Shown in pieces: positions 36,924-48,072 of a stretch of DNA of 64,000 bases. Made by a program: the position numbers and the translations under genes. The stretch comes from Ypsolopha sequella (Eukaryota; Arthropoda; Insecta; Lepidoptera; Ypsolophidae). Below the pieces are notes generated by a model, which worked only from the letters and a program-made list of their open reading frames with translations, had not been told where the DNA came from and ran no database searches. Each line of letters begins with the position of its first letter. Positions within the stretch are counted from its first letter, which is position 1. The stretch spans positions 17,535,501 to 17,599,500 of the forward strand of contig OW203992.1 in NCBI GenBank assembly GCA_934047225.1, in the 5' to 3' direction.

Positions 36924-37051
36924 TCTAGCATAGAGCAGACCATATCGAGCTTTAACCGAAATTTAAAATGACTATCCCTCTCGAGGTAGATCAACAGAAG
37001 GAGAGAGAGTATGACGCGCTATCGAGCTCGATATGGTTTGCTATGCTAGAC
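36924..37051. mobile_element. 128-bp foldback MITE
   Basis: Inverted ends of about 30 bp: TCTAGCATAGAGCAGACC and ATATCGAGCTTTAA at the left, and TATCGAGCTCGATATGG then CTATGCTAGA at the right, with a few mismatches. The interior holds CCTCTCGAGG and a GAGAGAGAG run. No coding sequence. Confidence 0.7.
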
Positions 37052-37104
37052 TAGCTGATCAGCGGTATGAATGGTACATACATGGTACATTATTGTAACC
37101 TACC

Positions 37105-37475
37105 CAGTGGCGTATTTTAAGATTTAGCTACCTGGGCCTGTAAGGTTTGCCGCCCCATAAAATAACGAGAAAAAAGCAAAAATAATTCAATCATAAAATA
37201 AAATAAAACCCAACAATGTGTTGATGAGGGCTAAGAATGGTGATAATGAATGAAAAAACTGAAAAGGTCATGAAAACACCATTTATTCAATATTTACATT
37301 TTTTCTGGTGGCCAAATTAGTTACAATATTCTTCAATGACACTGTCATAATTAACCGATTTTGTCAAGTCAGCTTCTATAGGTATTAAGAATAGCTAGTT
37401 CTTAAATGCTTGTGCGCCCCTCGCAGCCTGCCGCCCCGAGTTTGCCCTTTTTTCCCTAGGGTAAATACGCCACTG
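37105..37475. mobile_element. 371-bp hAT-type MITE with perfect 8-bp TSD
   Basis: Starts CAGTGGCGTATTT and ends with the complement AAATACGCCACTG. It is flanked on both sides by AACCTACC (37097-37104 and 37476-37483), a perfect 8-bp target-site duplication. The CAGTGGCGTA terminus and 8-bp duplication are diagnostic of the hAT superfamily. The interior, with GCCGCCCC near both ends, has no transposase frame, so it is nonautonomous. Confidence 0.9.
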
Positions 37476-37580
37476 AACCTACCTGAAAAACCCCCTAGAA
37501 GGTTACTTACTGTTGAAAACCGCATCATAAATCCGTTCGGTGGTTTTCAAGTTATAGTGTATTAACGGAACATACTGATA

Positions 37581-37846
37581 TACAAGGTGAATTTTTGATC
37601 ATCGTCCAAATTTATACTGGAGGCTTGGTAAGTGATCAGTATCGTGGATCAATAACAATTTTGGTGAAATTCGTAAAATGAAATTTCGACTCCCCATAGT
37701 TATTCACACGGGAGTGGAACTGAATTTCTATGGGAAGGCGAAATTTCATTTTACGAATTTCACAAAAATTGTTATTGATCCAAGATACTGATCACTTATC
37801 AAGCCTCCAGTATGAATTTGGACGATGATCAAAAAGTCACCTTGTA
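37581..37846. mobile_element. 266-bp foldback MITE, TA target
   Basis: Arms of about 108 bp, over 95% identical, run inward from TACAAGGTGA. Shared blocks are TTTTTGATCATCGTCC, ATACTGGAGGCTTG, TAAGTGATCAGTATC and TTCGTAAAATGAAATTTCG. The spacer is ~50 bp. TA flanks both ends. The high arm identity suggests a fairly recent insertion or that the arms were kept alike. A diverged half copy is at 42053-42125. Confidence 0.9.
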
Positions 37847-38074
37847 TATGCATCTACATATACAGAGAACAGGATATCAGGCGAAGCAAAAATGCATAAC
37901 TGGTGCTGACACATATTATGGGCAATAAATCTTTTTAGATTCTAAAGAAAATCTTTAGATTCTGAAAATATTTCTTCTAGGACAGAGAGAGGATTCGATG
38001 CAGAGAGGATTAATAAAATTCGAGTGTCGAAAGAAATTTGCGGGAGTGGAAGGTACAAAGCTCGACCAGCGCCC

Positions 38075-38225
38075 GTAGCACAGTGTTTAATCGCGTGCGA
38101 TGTGACTTATTTGAATCACAAGTGCGAGGAGCATGACACGATGTTTTTGCGATTAAACAATACGTTAAGCTCATTGCACTTGTGATTCAACTAGTGGCGT
38201 CGCACGTTATTGAACACTATGCTAC
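38075..38225. mobile_element. 151-bp foldback MITE
   Basis: Inverted ends of about 48 bp: GTAGCACAGTGTTTAATC at the left and the complement of GTAGCATAGTGTTCAATA at the right, continuing inward to GAATCACAAGTGC on both arms. It abuts the 5' edge of the LINE fragment at 38217, so one element inserted next to or into the other. Confidence 0.8.
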
Positions 38226-38430
38226 AGGCCCAGGCCGCCCTAGAAGAACGTATGCTGGCCAAATTGGCAACATACTAAAGGGCAATTTCAAAGTACCCGG
38301 AATAGAAGAGCTTGTATAACTAGATTGATGAATAAGGAAGAGGCGAATGTGTGTCAGGATTGTAGCAGATGGAAATCTGCACTCTCTGACTATCCCTCTC
38401 GGAAACGAGTTCCCTACCCCATTCTGAAAC
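38217..38430 (+). pseudogene. LINE reverse transcriptase C-terminus, plus copy
   Basis: Translates with PGRPRRTYAGQIGNILKGN, then, after frameshifts and a stop, MNKEEANVCQD and SRWKSALSDYPS. These are the same C-terminal blocks as in the minus-strand relic at 12172-13037 (RTYADQIGEILKKGN and DRSRWKSVVSAYPS). Only the last ~70 codons remain and they are broken. Confidence 0.75.
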
Positions 38431-41400
38431 ACTTTCCAAAATTATAGATAGACGTTTCCCGGATGACATTCAACATTCAACCGATAAATTAAATTGGCGA
38501 TTATTTGTTTCCCTGACGCCCATTTATCCGATGGTTCTTTCATCGAAAATTGATTTACGGAAGTTACAGTTTATACCCCTTCGTTATACCGGAAAAACTA
38601 TCAATATTTAGTACCTATGTAAATAAGATCTCGATTTTTTTCAATTAAATTCACAGATCTCTGAATGTAACCCTGAGGTCACATTCTGTAAATAGGCAAC
38701 GACTTCTCACCGGCCGACTGTCCGACCGGTCCGACATACCCGTCACGTCTACGCTCCACTTACCAACCTTACTTTATAGCATATAAGCGTTATAAACAAA
38801 CGGACATCCATACATCAAGCCGTCAAGCAACTTTGTTTTAAAGATAATTGACCCATAAATTTGAACAATAGGTGTTGTTGTTGACCAGTGTCCACACCGC
38901 ACCAATCCTCATATATTTTATCAATTACTGTAACTCAATATGGATTCAAAACCCTCCGTATCCTGAGATAAGGAAACAATGAATTCAACAGTCGGTTATA
39001 TTTGTGTAAAAAGAAGTAAAATAAGGAAAGATATGAAAAGCTTGTAAAATGGCAAAGTGATACTTTTGTTTCCATAAAAATAAAACTTGATTGTAGGTAC
39101 ATAGTTGGTTTGCCCTGCCAGGTCAGAGCGCGAAGCTAGGTCACTCAACAATACGGTCGTGTGGAAATAAACTTAATATTAACTTGAGAGAAATTCAAGG
39201 AAATTTGTGAGGTAACGACACGTTGCACCCGACATGACATGACAACATACAAGTCACAGTAACATGGCACTTAATTGCAATGTAAGAACATAAATTTTAA
39301 CTTAAACATTTCAATGATTCGTTTTTAATAACAGAGAGGATAAGTTTTGCAAGTTTTACACACTGAATACAGTCGCTAGCGTACCTGCCTCGTGGCTTGT
39401 CATTTCCAATGGACATTAACAATTGTGATTTGTGCATGTTAAATGGGCATATAAATAAACTAAACGGGTTTTCAATCATTTTTGCACGTAATGAGTATCT
39501 TATCTAATAAAGTATTGTCGATACTGGTCCGTCGTACTGACTCAAGATTTACTTAGGTAAACTTTCGAAATAACGAGCTGTATTTGTATGTTTTGAAAGA
39601 TCGCCTCGAGCTAGTAGCCAAGAAAAGCTGTGTCATGTCAGAGGTCGCGCCGACGGCACCACGCACTTGCGTGTCTCTGCTGTACCCTACTGCTACCTAC
39701 AACATAATTAATCCAATCTTAACTTCTAATTAGAGGTTTAAATTTATTTCGCAATTTCCAGACCCGTTAAACTGTCGTTAAATTTAAAGATAGGTCCGCA
39801 AAGAGCTGGCAGTTAACTTTAGTTTTCCAATTAAGTATTGTTGAGTACTTTGAACTAGTAGTTAAGATAATTGACTGTGACTACAAATTTTCTTTTAACA
39901 AAACTTAAATGTTTACGTATAAAAGTAAGTGTTGGTTATTACTTACTATAGATATTTATTAAGTTAAGTATATGGTGTATGGTGTAAGTATGGTGGTGTA
40001 AGTGTGCAGTACTTAGACAAGTAAATAAACAATGAATAATATATCTACCTATATGTATTCGAGTACATCAATTTTATTCAAGTACACGTTTAGAGTAACA
40101 TTATAACCTTGAGCTTATCTCTGAAACAGCTCTTTGACCTGTACATAAATTTTAATGAGCTCCATTTACACCATAAATTGACAAGGTATGGCTTATAACT
40201 TATAAGTTACGTTACCGAAAGATAAAGGATAGAGCACACTAAAGCCGAAGAGCTAATCATTTTGTGCGCAATCACTATGTAAGTGCGCATCAATCTTCAT
40301 TAGCCGCGTGAACCGACGCCGCGCCGCCAGCCGATTAATTCTACATGAATGTGAAAGTCTTATTATTTACGCGAATCCCAAGCTTGTACTCCAACCGACC
40401 CGCAACACTACTAGATCTTAGTAGAAGGGAATAGATGCCATTTTCCTTTAAAATCATCGCACTTAACTTGGTAATACAGACTCATGCGCTGCAACTACAT
40501 CACATTGCTCGTTCAATCGACCCCTAAGTACCTACTTAATCAATTTTAAATGACTGTCACATATTTTTTGAACACAGATTCTGTTTCTTTAAACCTGATT
40601 TTCTGATGGGAAGCTTTAATAATGCCAAGACGCATTTTTTATTATTTTTCGTCTACCTATCTACGAGATAATGGTTTTATTACATCAATTCTTGCCTCCG
40701 ACTTCACCAAATCAATTTTATTATTGTTTATGATTTTATGATTGAAACCCAGTGAAAGCAATTTCCGCAAACAATCAATGATCATCATACAATCAAACTG
40801 TATACTACAATTTATTAATATTTATTATGGAATACACCAAACGTGCCGACTGGACATTCACCTCACCTCAGTATTAGATTTGGTCAGCTTCGGTAGGGTT
40901 TTCGCAAATGCCAATCTCGTATTGAATACAATGAGCTTTTACGATGCTTTTGAATAATTTTCATTATGTTTAACAAATGAGCATAACTTTTAATTACCCT
41001 ATTAAAGACCTAATCCCAATATTATCCTCAATGTTCTTTTGCAAGTTGTTTGCGGCGGCGGCGGCAGCGAGTGCCCGCGCGCCTTTCACCGCGACTTCGC
41101 AGGTCACAGGTCAGGGCGCGCTCAGGTGCTCCGCCCTCGCCCCGCGCCGCCCGCGCGTCCCGCACACCCCGCGCACACCCCTGCCCTGCTAACGGCCCGC
41201 CACCATTGCCCTATTCAGCTGTCGTCGCGCGAACACCGCAGCGCCGCTGGGAACAACAACACATGAATTATTCCGCCGCTCTGCACCGTTTAGAAACAAT
41301 TACAAAACAATACGAATTCATATCATAAATTTCACAATGCTCTTTGTTGGCTTTCAGCGCTACATTGCGGATGCAAACCGGAATATAATAGGGCGCCCCG

Positions 41401-42050
41401 TTTTGCTGACAAGTATTTAAATCACATTTGTTTATGTGATGTCGCAGTCACATGTGAGCTTTCAAAACCGCATTTGGAAATCTTTTAATTTCCTATGTTT
41501 TTAAGGCTGATAATTTCCTGGAGATGATGAGCGTGTCAGTATGGTTGGAGTAGTTAATATGGCATGTACTGGCGTGCAAGATGCGTCGTTACGTACGCTG
41601 CGTCGTCAGTAGTGCGGCGGCGGCGGAAGCTCCGCATAGCAAGCTTTCGGTGGTTCCCACGCGCCACTCCCCGCGCGCCTCCCCGCACCGCCCCGGTTAC
41701 ACAATGCGAGGTGAACGCGGATCTAAGCAATCGCTTAACCTCGCCCACTGCACCGTATCGTGCCGGCCACTACAAAGAAAGCACTGTTTTCATAATAAAC
41801 CTCCTTTAATGCAGTCCCAATATGCTTGCGATTACCATAAATGACACGGTCCATAAAATATCTGAGTAGTTGACGACGATTTATTAGTGTCTGACGAAAT
41901 TTTTAACGTTCGGCTATGATTTTTCTCAAAACTATGATAGAAAGAAATATCTATATTTTAAACACTTGGCGATTTATCCATTGCAAGGTTTCTCTTTTGG
42001 AAGATTTAGTGATTTCCTTTCAAGTATAATGCGAATACACATACATGTAT
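38431..42050. other. Long unique stretch with two GC-rich islands
   Basis: No coding relic or repeat partner was recognised in 3.6 kb. GC-rich islands lie at 41045-41250 and 41590-41760; both contain CpG-dense CCCCGCGCGC-type sequence and chance frames in several phases. A minus 60-codon frame at 39297-39479 matches nothing known. Confidence 0.4.
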
Positions 42051-42052
42051 AT

Positions 42053-42125
42053 AAGGTGACTTTGCATGATATAGCCAAATTCATACTGGGGACTCGATAA
42101 GTAGTAAGGACCAAGTTTTAATTAC
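42053..42125 (+). repeat. Half copy of the 37.6-kb foldback MITE family
   Basis: TATAAGGTGACTTTGC, CCAAATTCATACTGGGGA and CTCGATAAGTAGTAAGGA parallel one arm of the element at 37581-37846 in the same order. The opposite arm was not found. Confidence 0.5.
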
Positions 42126-42199
42126 CCTTTCCGGAAAAATCGCTAAAAAGTGTAGGCTTCCTATAATACAACTCAGGGTTGTTCTTACGGGGCAGGTAG

Positions 42200-42375
42200 T
42201 CGCCAACGGCCTATGTCGATACAAATATCGACAGAAACTATATTGAAACATAGACGAATAAATGTCTATGATTGAAATCGCGTTCATATCATATCATATC
42301 ATATCAGCGCGCACTGCATTACGCTGGATCTCCGGATAGCACAAAATAGAAGAAAATAATACTTTAAACATGGAC
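42200..42375 (+). repeat. R3 dispersed repeat, copy 2
   Basis: Partner of 21055-21195 (shared ATACAAATATCGACAG, CGTTCATATC, ATCAGCGCGCAC, CTCCGG, ATGGACG). It contains an added ATATC microsatellite at about 42285-42305 that the other copy lacks. Confidence 0.55.
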
Positions 42376-42654
42376 GAAATGGAAGGAAAAAAAAAAACCA
42401 GAAATGAATTTAGTGCAAAAACCATACAAACATTTTCAAAGAAATAACCAATTTCACTTAATTTTTGTCTAAACTTGACTTTGAACAATATTTTCATGCT
42501 GTTCCTTACATGCGAGAACATTTTCCTGTTCTTTATAGTTTAACTAATTTTTTTTTCATAATTTTTAAAAATAAATTTATCATTAGAGTCATTTTTGGAT
42601 GACGCTGGAAAGAGGCGCTCAAACAAATTTATATTTTGTTCGTATTTGGCAAAA
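42376..42654. other. A+T-rich DNA without recognised feature
   Basis: Poly(A)/poly(T) runs only. Confidence 0.4.
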
Positions 42655-43745
42655 AAAAAAAGGGTAACGCAACTTCCCGAAATGCTGCCCATCCCGAACA
42701 TATTCTTCTGTCAGCCTCGGCGTCGAAGTTGCTTTTACTCAGCTGGATAACTTGACCCAGGCAAACATATTTTTGAATAACTTTGATGCTGACATTGTCA
42801 ACGGTTACTGGCCTTTGGATGACATGACAGTTGGACATGAACTTGGCCTTATCCAAATTCATCCGCAGGCCCACTCGTCTGGAAGAATCGCTTAGGCTGC
42901 GCAACATTCCTTGCAATTCCTGCAGTTTTTTAGCCATTATCATGATGAAAGCGAAGATGGGAAATGTTCACGTTCACGTTTATGCCTTGTCCATTTCAGT
43001 CTAGTATTTTAAAGACGTCCTCCAGCGCGTCGGTAAACAGTTTTGGAGAAATAACATCAACCTGTTCCACGCCGCGCTGAAGTTTTATCGGTTTTGATTG
43101 CACAGCCTGTACTTGGACGGACATCGTAGCGGAGTCATATAGATATTTAAGCATTTCCACGTAACGCTATAGTCAACTTGGCATCGCTGCAAGGACTGCA
43201 TTGCATAACAGACCAAGTTTTGATGGAGTCGAAGGCTTTCGTAGTCGGGAGTTGTAGTCCACAAACTCTAGATATAAGTGCTGATTATACTCTTGGGTTT
43301 TTTGTATAATCGACCTTAGCGTGTGGATCTGGCCGACGGTGCTGTAGCTTTTACGAAACCCAGCCTGCTCTGGAGGTTGGAATGCGTCAAATCGATGGGC
43401 TAGACGATTCGTGATAACTTTTAAGAACAGTTTGTAGGTGTGTCTCAGGAGCGTGATTGATCTATAGTTCTTTAGTAATATTTTGTCGCTTTTCTTGGAA
43501 AACAAAATTACCAGGCTCCTGTTTCACTCCTTTGGCGTAGTTCCGGTGCGAAAGACGGCATTAAAGAGATTCTGTGGCTGTCTGGGTATAGAGTAACCTC
43601 CAGTTATCAGGAGATTGGTTGTAATGCCATCTTCGCCCGGTGCCTTGTTGTTTTTCAGCTGCTCAAGAGCTATCTTAATCTCACCCATTTCGACATCCGG
43701 GAGTTCATCGGTGCAATGGTGGATCAAAGGTGCACGTAAAACCAA
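42655..43745 (-). pseudogene. RTE-type LINE reverse transcriptase relic
   Basis: A non-LTR reverse transcriptase on the minus strand, truncated at both ends. In order: IALEQLKNNKAPGEDGI (N-terminal RT block, about 43680), NYRSITLLRHTYKLFLKVI, RFDAFQPPEQAGFRK, LYLEFVDYNS (motif A, first catalytic Asp kept), VQVQAVQSKPIKLQRG, VEQVDVISPKLFTDALEDVF with an in-frame stop a few codons later, ISHLRF, then MAKKLQELQGMLRSLS, LRMNLDKAKFM and YVCLGQVIQLSKSNF. The catalytic FADD box is gone: LRF runs straight into the MA block with a deletion and frameshift at about 42938-42955. The blocks match RTE elements common in Lepidoptera. It abuts R1 copy C upstream. Confidence 0.9.
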
Positions 43746-43789
43746 ATTTAGGCTTATTAAATAGTATTTTGTTTCGTAATAGTTTTGCA

Positions 43790-44097
43790 CTAGTATCCCA
43801 ATGTCTAATTATGTTCAGTTGCACACAATACTTTATCTACGACCATCAAAAATATCGTCTTTATTTATAATATTTTCAACCTTACAATGTCACGAAAAAT
43901 GAGAAGAACACTTGTTCGTGAACCTTGGGTGCGTCGTCCCTTATTAACATTATTAACAAATAATGTCGCGACTTTTTTCTCGTCTCTGTTGTCGATTGGA
44001 TCTCTAGCGGTGTTATAATAAATTGAATCGCAGTGCAAAAACGCGGTGTTATAATGTAATATTATAACATCGGATAAACAATGTAGGTAGTTATAAA
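43790..44097 (+). repeat. R1 repeat family, copy C
   Basis: Same orientation as copy A (7195-7622). It shows CAATGTCTAATTATGTTCAG, ACTTTATCTACGACC, CACGAAAAATGAG, CTAGCGGTGTTATAATAAA, ATCGCAGTGCA and the near-perfect palindrome TGTTATAATGTAATATTA then TAACA. The outer end diverges after GTTATAAAAC. Confidence 0.7.
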
Positions 44098-45700
44098 ACT
44101 GCTATGGAAGTAGATCAAAATATTTTTGAGCACACTTCTTAAAGCTCTCTCATCAAAATTGACGAGAGAAAGAAAGAAAAAAATTGTGACATCAACTTTT
44201 AAAAAATAGCGTTTACATAAATTTAAAACTACCTAAGAAATTGCTGCGTGGAGACGATTTTTCTTCCACATATACCGTACATGAAAACAATGAAAATCAG
44301 TAAGTAGAATACTTTTCAAAAACAGCTAGTTCCATGCATGACAGACAACGTGCCTAGGTATGCAATCTGGACGTGCTCATATTGATTGGTTCATAGTACT
44401 TATAGAGTATCCACCGAAGGCGCAACCCACAATGACGAGTACTTTCGGCACTTCCGTCAGGTCGGCGTCAGCGCCGGAGAGAGGTCACGAACTCACGACC
44501 GAACTTTTTGTGTCCAACTCGAGAGTGCACGCGACGTGATTATATCCGCCACGCTTAATTATGCTGTCACTGCGTCACATGATGGGCAATAGTGAAAGCG
44601 GCCCATACGGTAATGATAGGGAAGAAAAAACCAAGGAGAACCACCCAGAAACAATGTATTTCCTTTTTATTTAATATGTATTGAGTTCGCAAATACTTAT
44701 ACGAACACGGATTGAAAGCTCTCCGTCGGTAAATGCCTAGTTTAGTCTAAGTTACTAGCCAAATGAAAACGATTCCAAGTTGGTACTAAAAAATTGTAGC
44801 TGAGAATGTAAATGGTTAAATGTCTAAAGCGACAAAAGAAGACTAATTAAACCAATAGATATGCAAGTTACTCTACCATCTAACTAACCTAAATGTAAAC
44901 CTGCCTTAACAGTATAATAAAAATATAATATAAAGTCATTGTCATTAAATAGCTGAGCTTTTATTTTCAGCGATATTTGTCAAAGCCTCCTTTTTTCAGC
45001 ATTAAATTGAAGAGAGCAATTCACCATAATTCATAATATGAAGCACCGGGATTCATTAAGAGAAAAATTCAAAGAAATTAAAATATGAACGGTTCCTTGT
45101 GAATTTATTTACCAAGCTCTTAGAATATGTCGGAAAAAATTTTGAGTCTTTCCCAAGGCTTGGTGAGCAACACTGTAAAGAAACCAGAAATAAGCATAAA
45201 TTGGCTTTTCCAAAAATCAGACTCGCCTACTCTTTCGTAGAATATGATATAAGATTTTACAACAAACTTCAACATTTTTAGAGAATAAGTTTAAACTTTG
45301 AAGAAGGCATATTTTAAAATAAATGATTACTTAGACGATACTATAGCATGGGGTTGGTTATGATATGATAGTGATCGTTTTCATAATAGTAGCTCGTAAC
45401 TTATGTTATGATTCCTCTAGAATTAACGTTAATTAGTTAATAGATGAAATCACTGTTAAAGCAGATGGATTATATGGTACAGGTAGACAAAGATATTATA
45501 TATATTTTTTTTGCCTTCATGCCATAATTTTCTGTCTTGTATTTTTATCTCTTTATTCAATTAAAGTATAGGCTTGCCTTTTACATTCAGTTGTTGTAAC
45601 TAATACTATGAAAAAAAAGACATGATCTTGCTAAGTTTCTTGCCCTTCTTCTTAGCAATACTAATCGAATGTGCGGAATATATTTATTATAAGTATTTAT
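44098..45700. other. No recognised feature
   Basis: A 68-codon frame at 44386-44592 matches nothing known. Otherwise A+T-rich unique DNA. Confidence 0.4.
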
Positions 45701-45955
45701 TGCATATATTTATAATATTATTTATTCCTTATTCTTGTATTTTTATTTTATTCAAGTGTATTTTTTTATTAAATGTAAGTAAACCCAACCTTCATTATTT
45801 CCCTGTGTTTTCCCCCATATTGTTATTTATTACATAAAACTATTACCTAAAGACATAGATTATTTAATTATATTAAATTAAAACCGACCTGTAATAAATG
45901 TATCTGATATACCTACATTACATAAATAAATGTATTTCATTTCATTTACCTAAGC
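45701..45955 (+). repeat. LINE 3' tail, copy 1 of a pair
   Basis: Shares with 49690-49895 the order TTTTTATTTTATTCAA, TTAAATGTAAGTAAAC, ACATAGATTATTTAAT, AAACCGACCTGTAATAA, ACCTACATTACATAAA and an ATTTCATTTCATTT end. Two copies ending at the same motif suggest 5'-truncated LINE insertions. Confidence 0.65.
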
Positions 45956-46154
45956 CAAAGGCCTAAAGTGCGCCTTATACAGGATGTAATCGTTAAGTGT
46001 GACCAGGCGATTATTCCGTAACTATTAAAGATATCAAAAAAATTTTAACTGATATCGAAAGTACGTTACCTAATCAGTAAAATGACATCAATAACTTTTT
46101 CAAAATCAAACGAGAAGTATCCGAAATTTTGACATTAAACATTCCCATACATTT
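45956..46154. other. Possible MITE half
   Basis: Begins TACAGGATGTAATCG followed by TTAAGTGTGACCAGG, which resembles one end of a lepidopteran foldback element, but no matching opposite end was found. Confidence 0.3.
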
Positions 46155-46300
46155 AGTACGATGTACGGCGTTAAAGTTCACCACCCATCACGCTGGGACG
46201 TATTAATCGTCGTTGAAACGTGGGTGTATAAGTGTAGACAGTGACTTGCATTTTACCCCCTCGGGAGATCCATACCGTGACGAGGACGATGTATTAGGTA
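46155..46300 (+). repeat. 5'-truncated SINE, plus strand
   Basis: Matches the body and tail of the SINE at 6526-6852 in the opposite orientation: GTACGGCGTTAAAG, CATCACGCTGGGACGT, AATCGTCGTTGAAACG, GACAGTGACTTGCA, GGGAGATCCATACCGTGACG. The tRNA-like head is absent. A 64-codon frame across it is incidental. Confidence 0.7.
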
Positions 46301-46734
46301 TTATTAGCAACATAAAAACAACAGCTTCAACAGACATTCTAATTCTAATCAACAAAAATAAGTTTTTAATATCAAGCAATGTGGGAATGCAGGAACTACA
46401 AGTGTGAGATTGCAGATTACACATTAAGTAGGAATGTTACACTATAATTGGTTACACCTGATATTGTCTCCTTATTCTGTATTCAAGAAGGTAATCAATC
46501 AGTTTTTATTACTTTTTATAGAAAATTGACTCGTAGTGACATAATTAAACTGACTCAGAAAATAGGCTTACACTGATTGTTACGCTTTACTTGTAATTAA
46601 AGTCCAAATTAATATGGACGCATTTTTTTTGTAATCCTGTCGATACGACGTCAATCGAGCGATATCCTGTCAAAATACCTACGATGATTTAATTAACTTT
46701 GAATGACACCCGCAAATTTAGCATAAACTAGTAA
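46301..46734. other. No recognised feature
   Basis: A+T-rich unique DNA. Confidence 0.4.
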
Positions 46735-47312
46735 AAACCAATCAAGTGAGAGTCAGACTCACGTACCTAGGGTTCCGTATCGTGAATGAAAAATTAAATT
46801 TTGTCATTTTATTTTCGAGAATCTTTACGTAAGAACATATTACCATGATTTTTTTCTTAATTTTTTAGTCTACCGGTTTTGGAGATAAGGGGAGATATTA
46901 ATATTTTTGTAGTTTTTTGAGGATTTCTCGTAACACATGCAAGTAAATATAGCCAAGCTATATATTTTTTTACAATCAACTCTTTAATACCTACAATTTG
47001 ATATACATATTGTGTATTTAAAAAAAAAAAATCATATATTTTTCATTTGTTATATTTATTATAGTTTATATATATTTTTCATCTTTTTTAATCGTTATGT
47101 TTTTCATAGTTTTCTACAATTTCAATATATTCAAATATTTGTACACTGTGTTATGTGGGCAAATTAATGCTATTTTTGTGCCAAATTTCAAGTCATTACT
47201 TTTAACGGTGCTAAAGTTATGAGGCTGTGACATACGGACGGATGGACAACGAAGTCTCACCATAAAAGTTTCTTTTGTACCTTTTATGTACTACGGAACC
47301 CTAAAAATTATT
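46735..47312 (+). repeat. Diverged, longer copy of the GGTTCCGTA repeat
   Basis: AAAACCAATCAAGTGAGAG, CAGACTCACGTACC, AGGGTTCCGTA at the left; CCAAATTTCAAGTCATTAC, GAGGCTGTGACATACGGACG and TACTACGGAACCCTAAAAA at the right. Same ends as 18401-18721, but the interior is about 250 bp longer and A+T-rich, which suggests an additional insertion or expansion near 46980-47130. Confidence 0.7.
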
Positions 47313-47479
47313 TATTCTCGTTCAAGGCCGCTGCGAGCGCTTTATTTCAGGTTTTGTGTCCAAAAAGAAGAGCGAGGACGGCACTTACCCCGTTTTCGAT
47401 TTCTTACCTCGTTGAATTTAAGATTTTATCAAACATTTTATTTGTCCCACTTCTACATTTCGTAAATCATTATTTCCTC

Positions 47480-47590
47480 ACCACCCAAAGGTTGGTTGGA
47501 ATAGATTTTTTTCAGAAATAAGCTCGCCTTTTTACAGTATTGTGTATTCGTTACTTTGTCTTTCATTCAATAAGTGATATTAATTTCCTG
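47480..47590 (+). repeat. Possible LINE 3' tail
   Basis: CACCACCCAAAGGTTGGTTGGAATAG (first half only quoted as CACCCAAAGGTTGG) parallels CACCCAAAGGTTGTCTGG in the LINE tail at 52200. A/T-rich sequence follows with no clear microsatellite end. Confidence 0.4.
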
Positions 47591-47910
47591 TGCTTCTGAC
47601 TTCCTTATCCAACGTCCTTCGAGTCGATCAAGCGCAGTCTTCGCTCCTTATTCGACGGATAGTAAAATTTATATGAATTCGATCAAACAAGGGGTCGATG
47701 AGAAATAGGCCGACGAGATTAATGTATTGTTGTCGATACTCGACAGGACTGAGGGAATTATAATAAAACATTTTAATCAGTCTACAACAAATTTAATTGT
47801 TTTCCTCTGTTCTATATGGACATCTCTAAATTGTCTGCGCTAGACATGTCTCGAATAAATTGCTATTTATTTATTTATTTAATTTAAATTGCTATTGTGT
47901 CGATTCGGTG

Positions 47911-48072
47911 TAACACGTTTTAACTTATTTGACAGGACTAAACTTAATTTAAGCGTTCTTAAATTAAGTTTTAAAATTTTAAATTAAGTTTCGTTTGTCT
48001 TTTCAATACAGAAAGAAAAAGACAGAACACTTAAATTATGTTTAGTCCTGTGAAATAAGTTAAAACGTGTTA
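47911..48072. mobile_element. 162-bp MITE, TA target
   Basis: Inverted ends of about 49 bp with four mismatches: TAACACGTTTTAACTTATT, then ACAGGACTAAAC and AATTTAAG on both arms. The leading TA is shared by both ends, consistent with a TA target. The interior is an A/T-rich palindromic stretch. No coding sequence. Confidence 0.85.
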
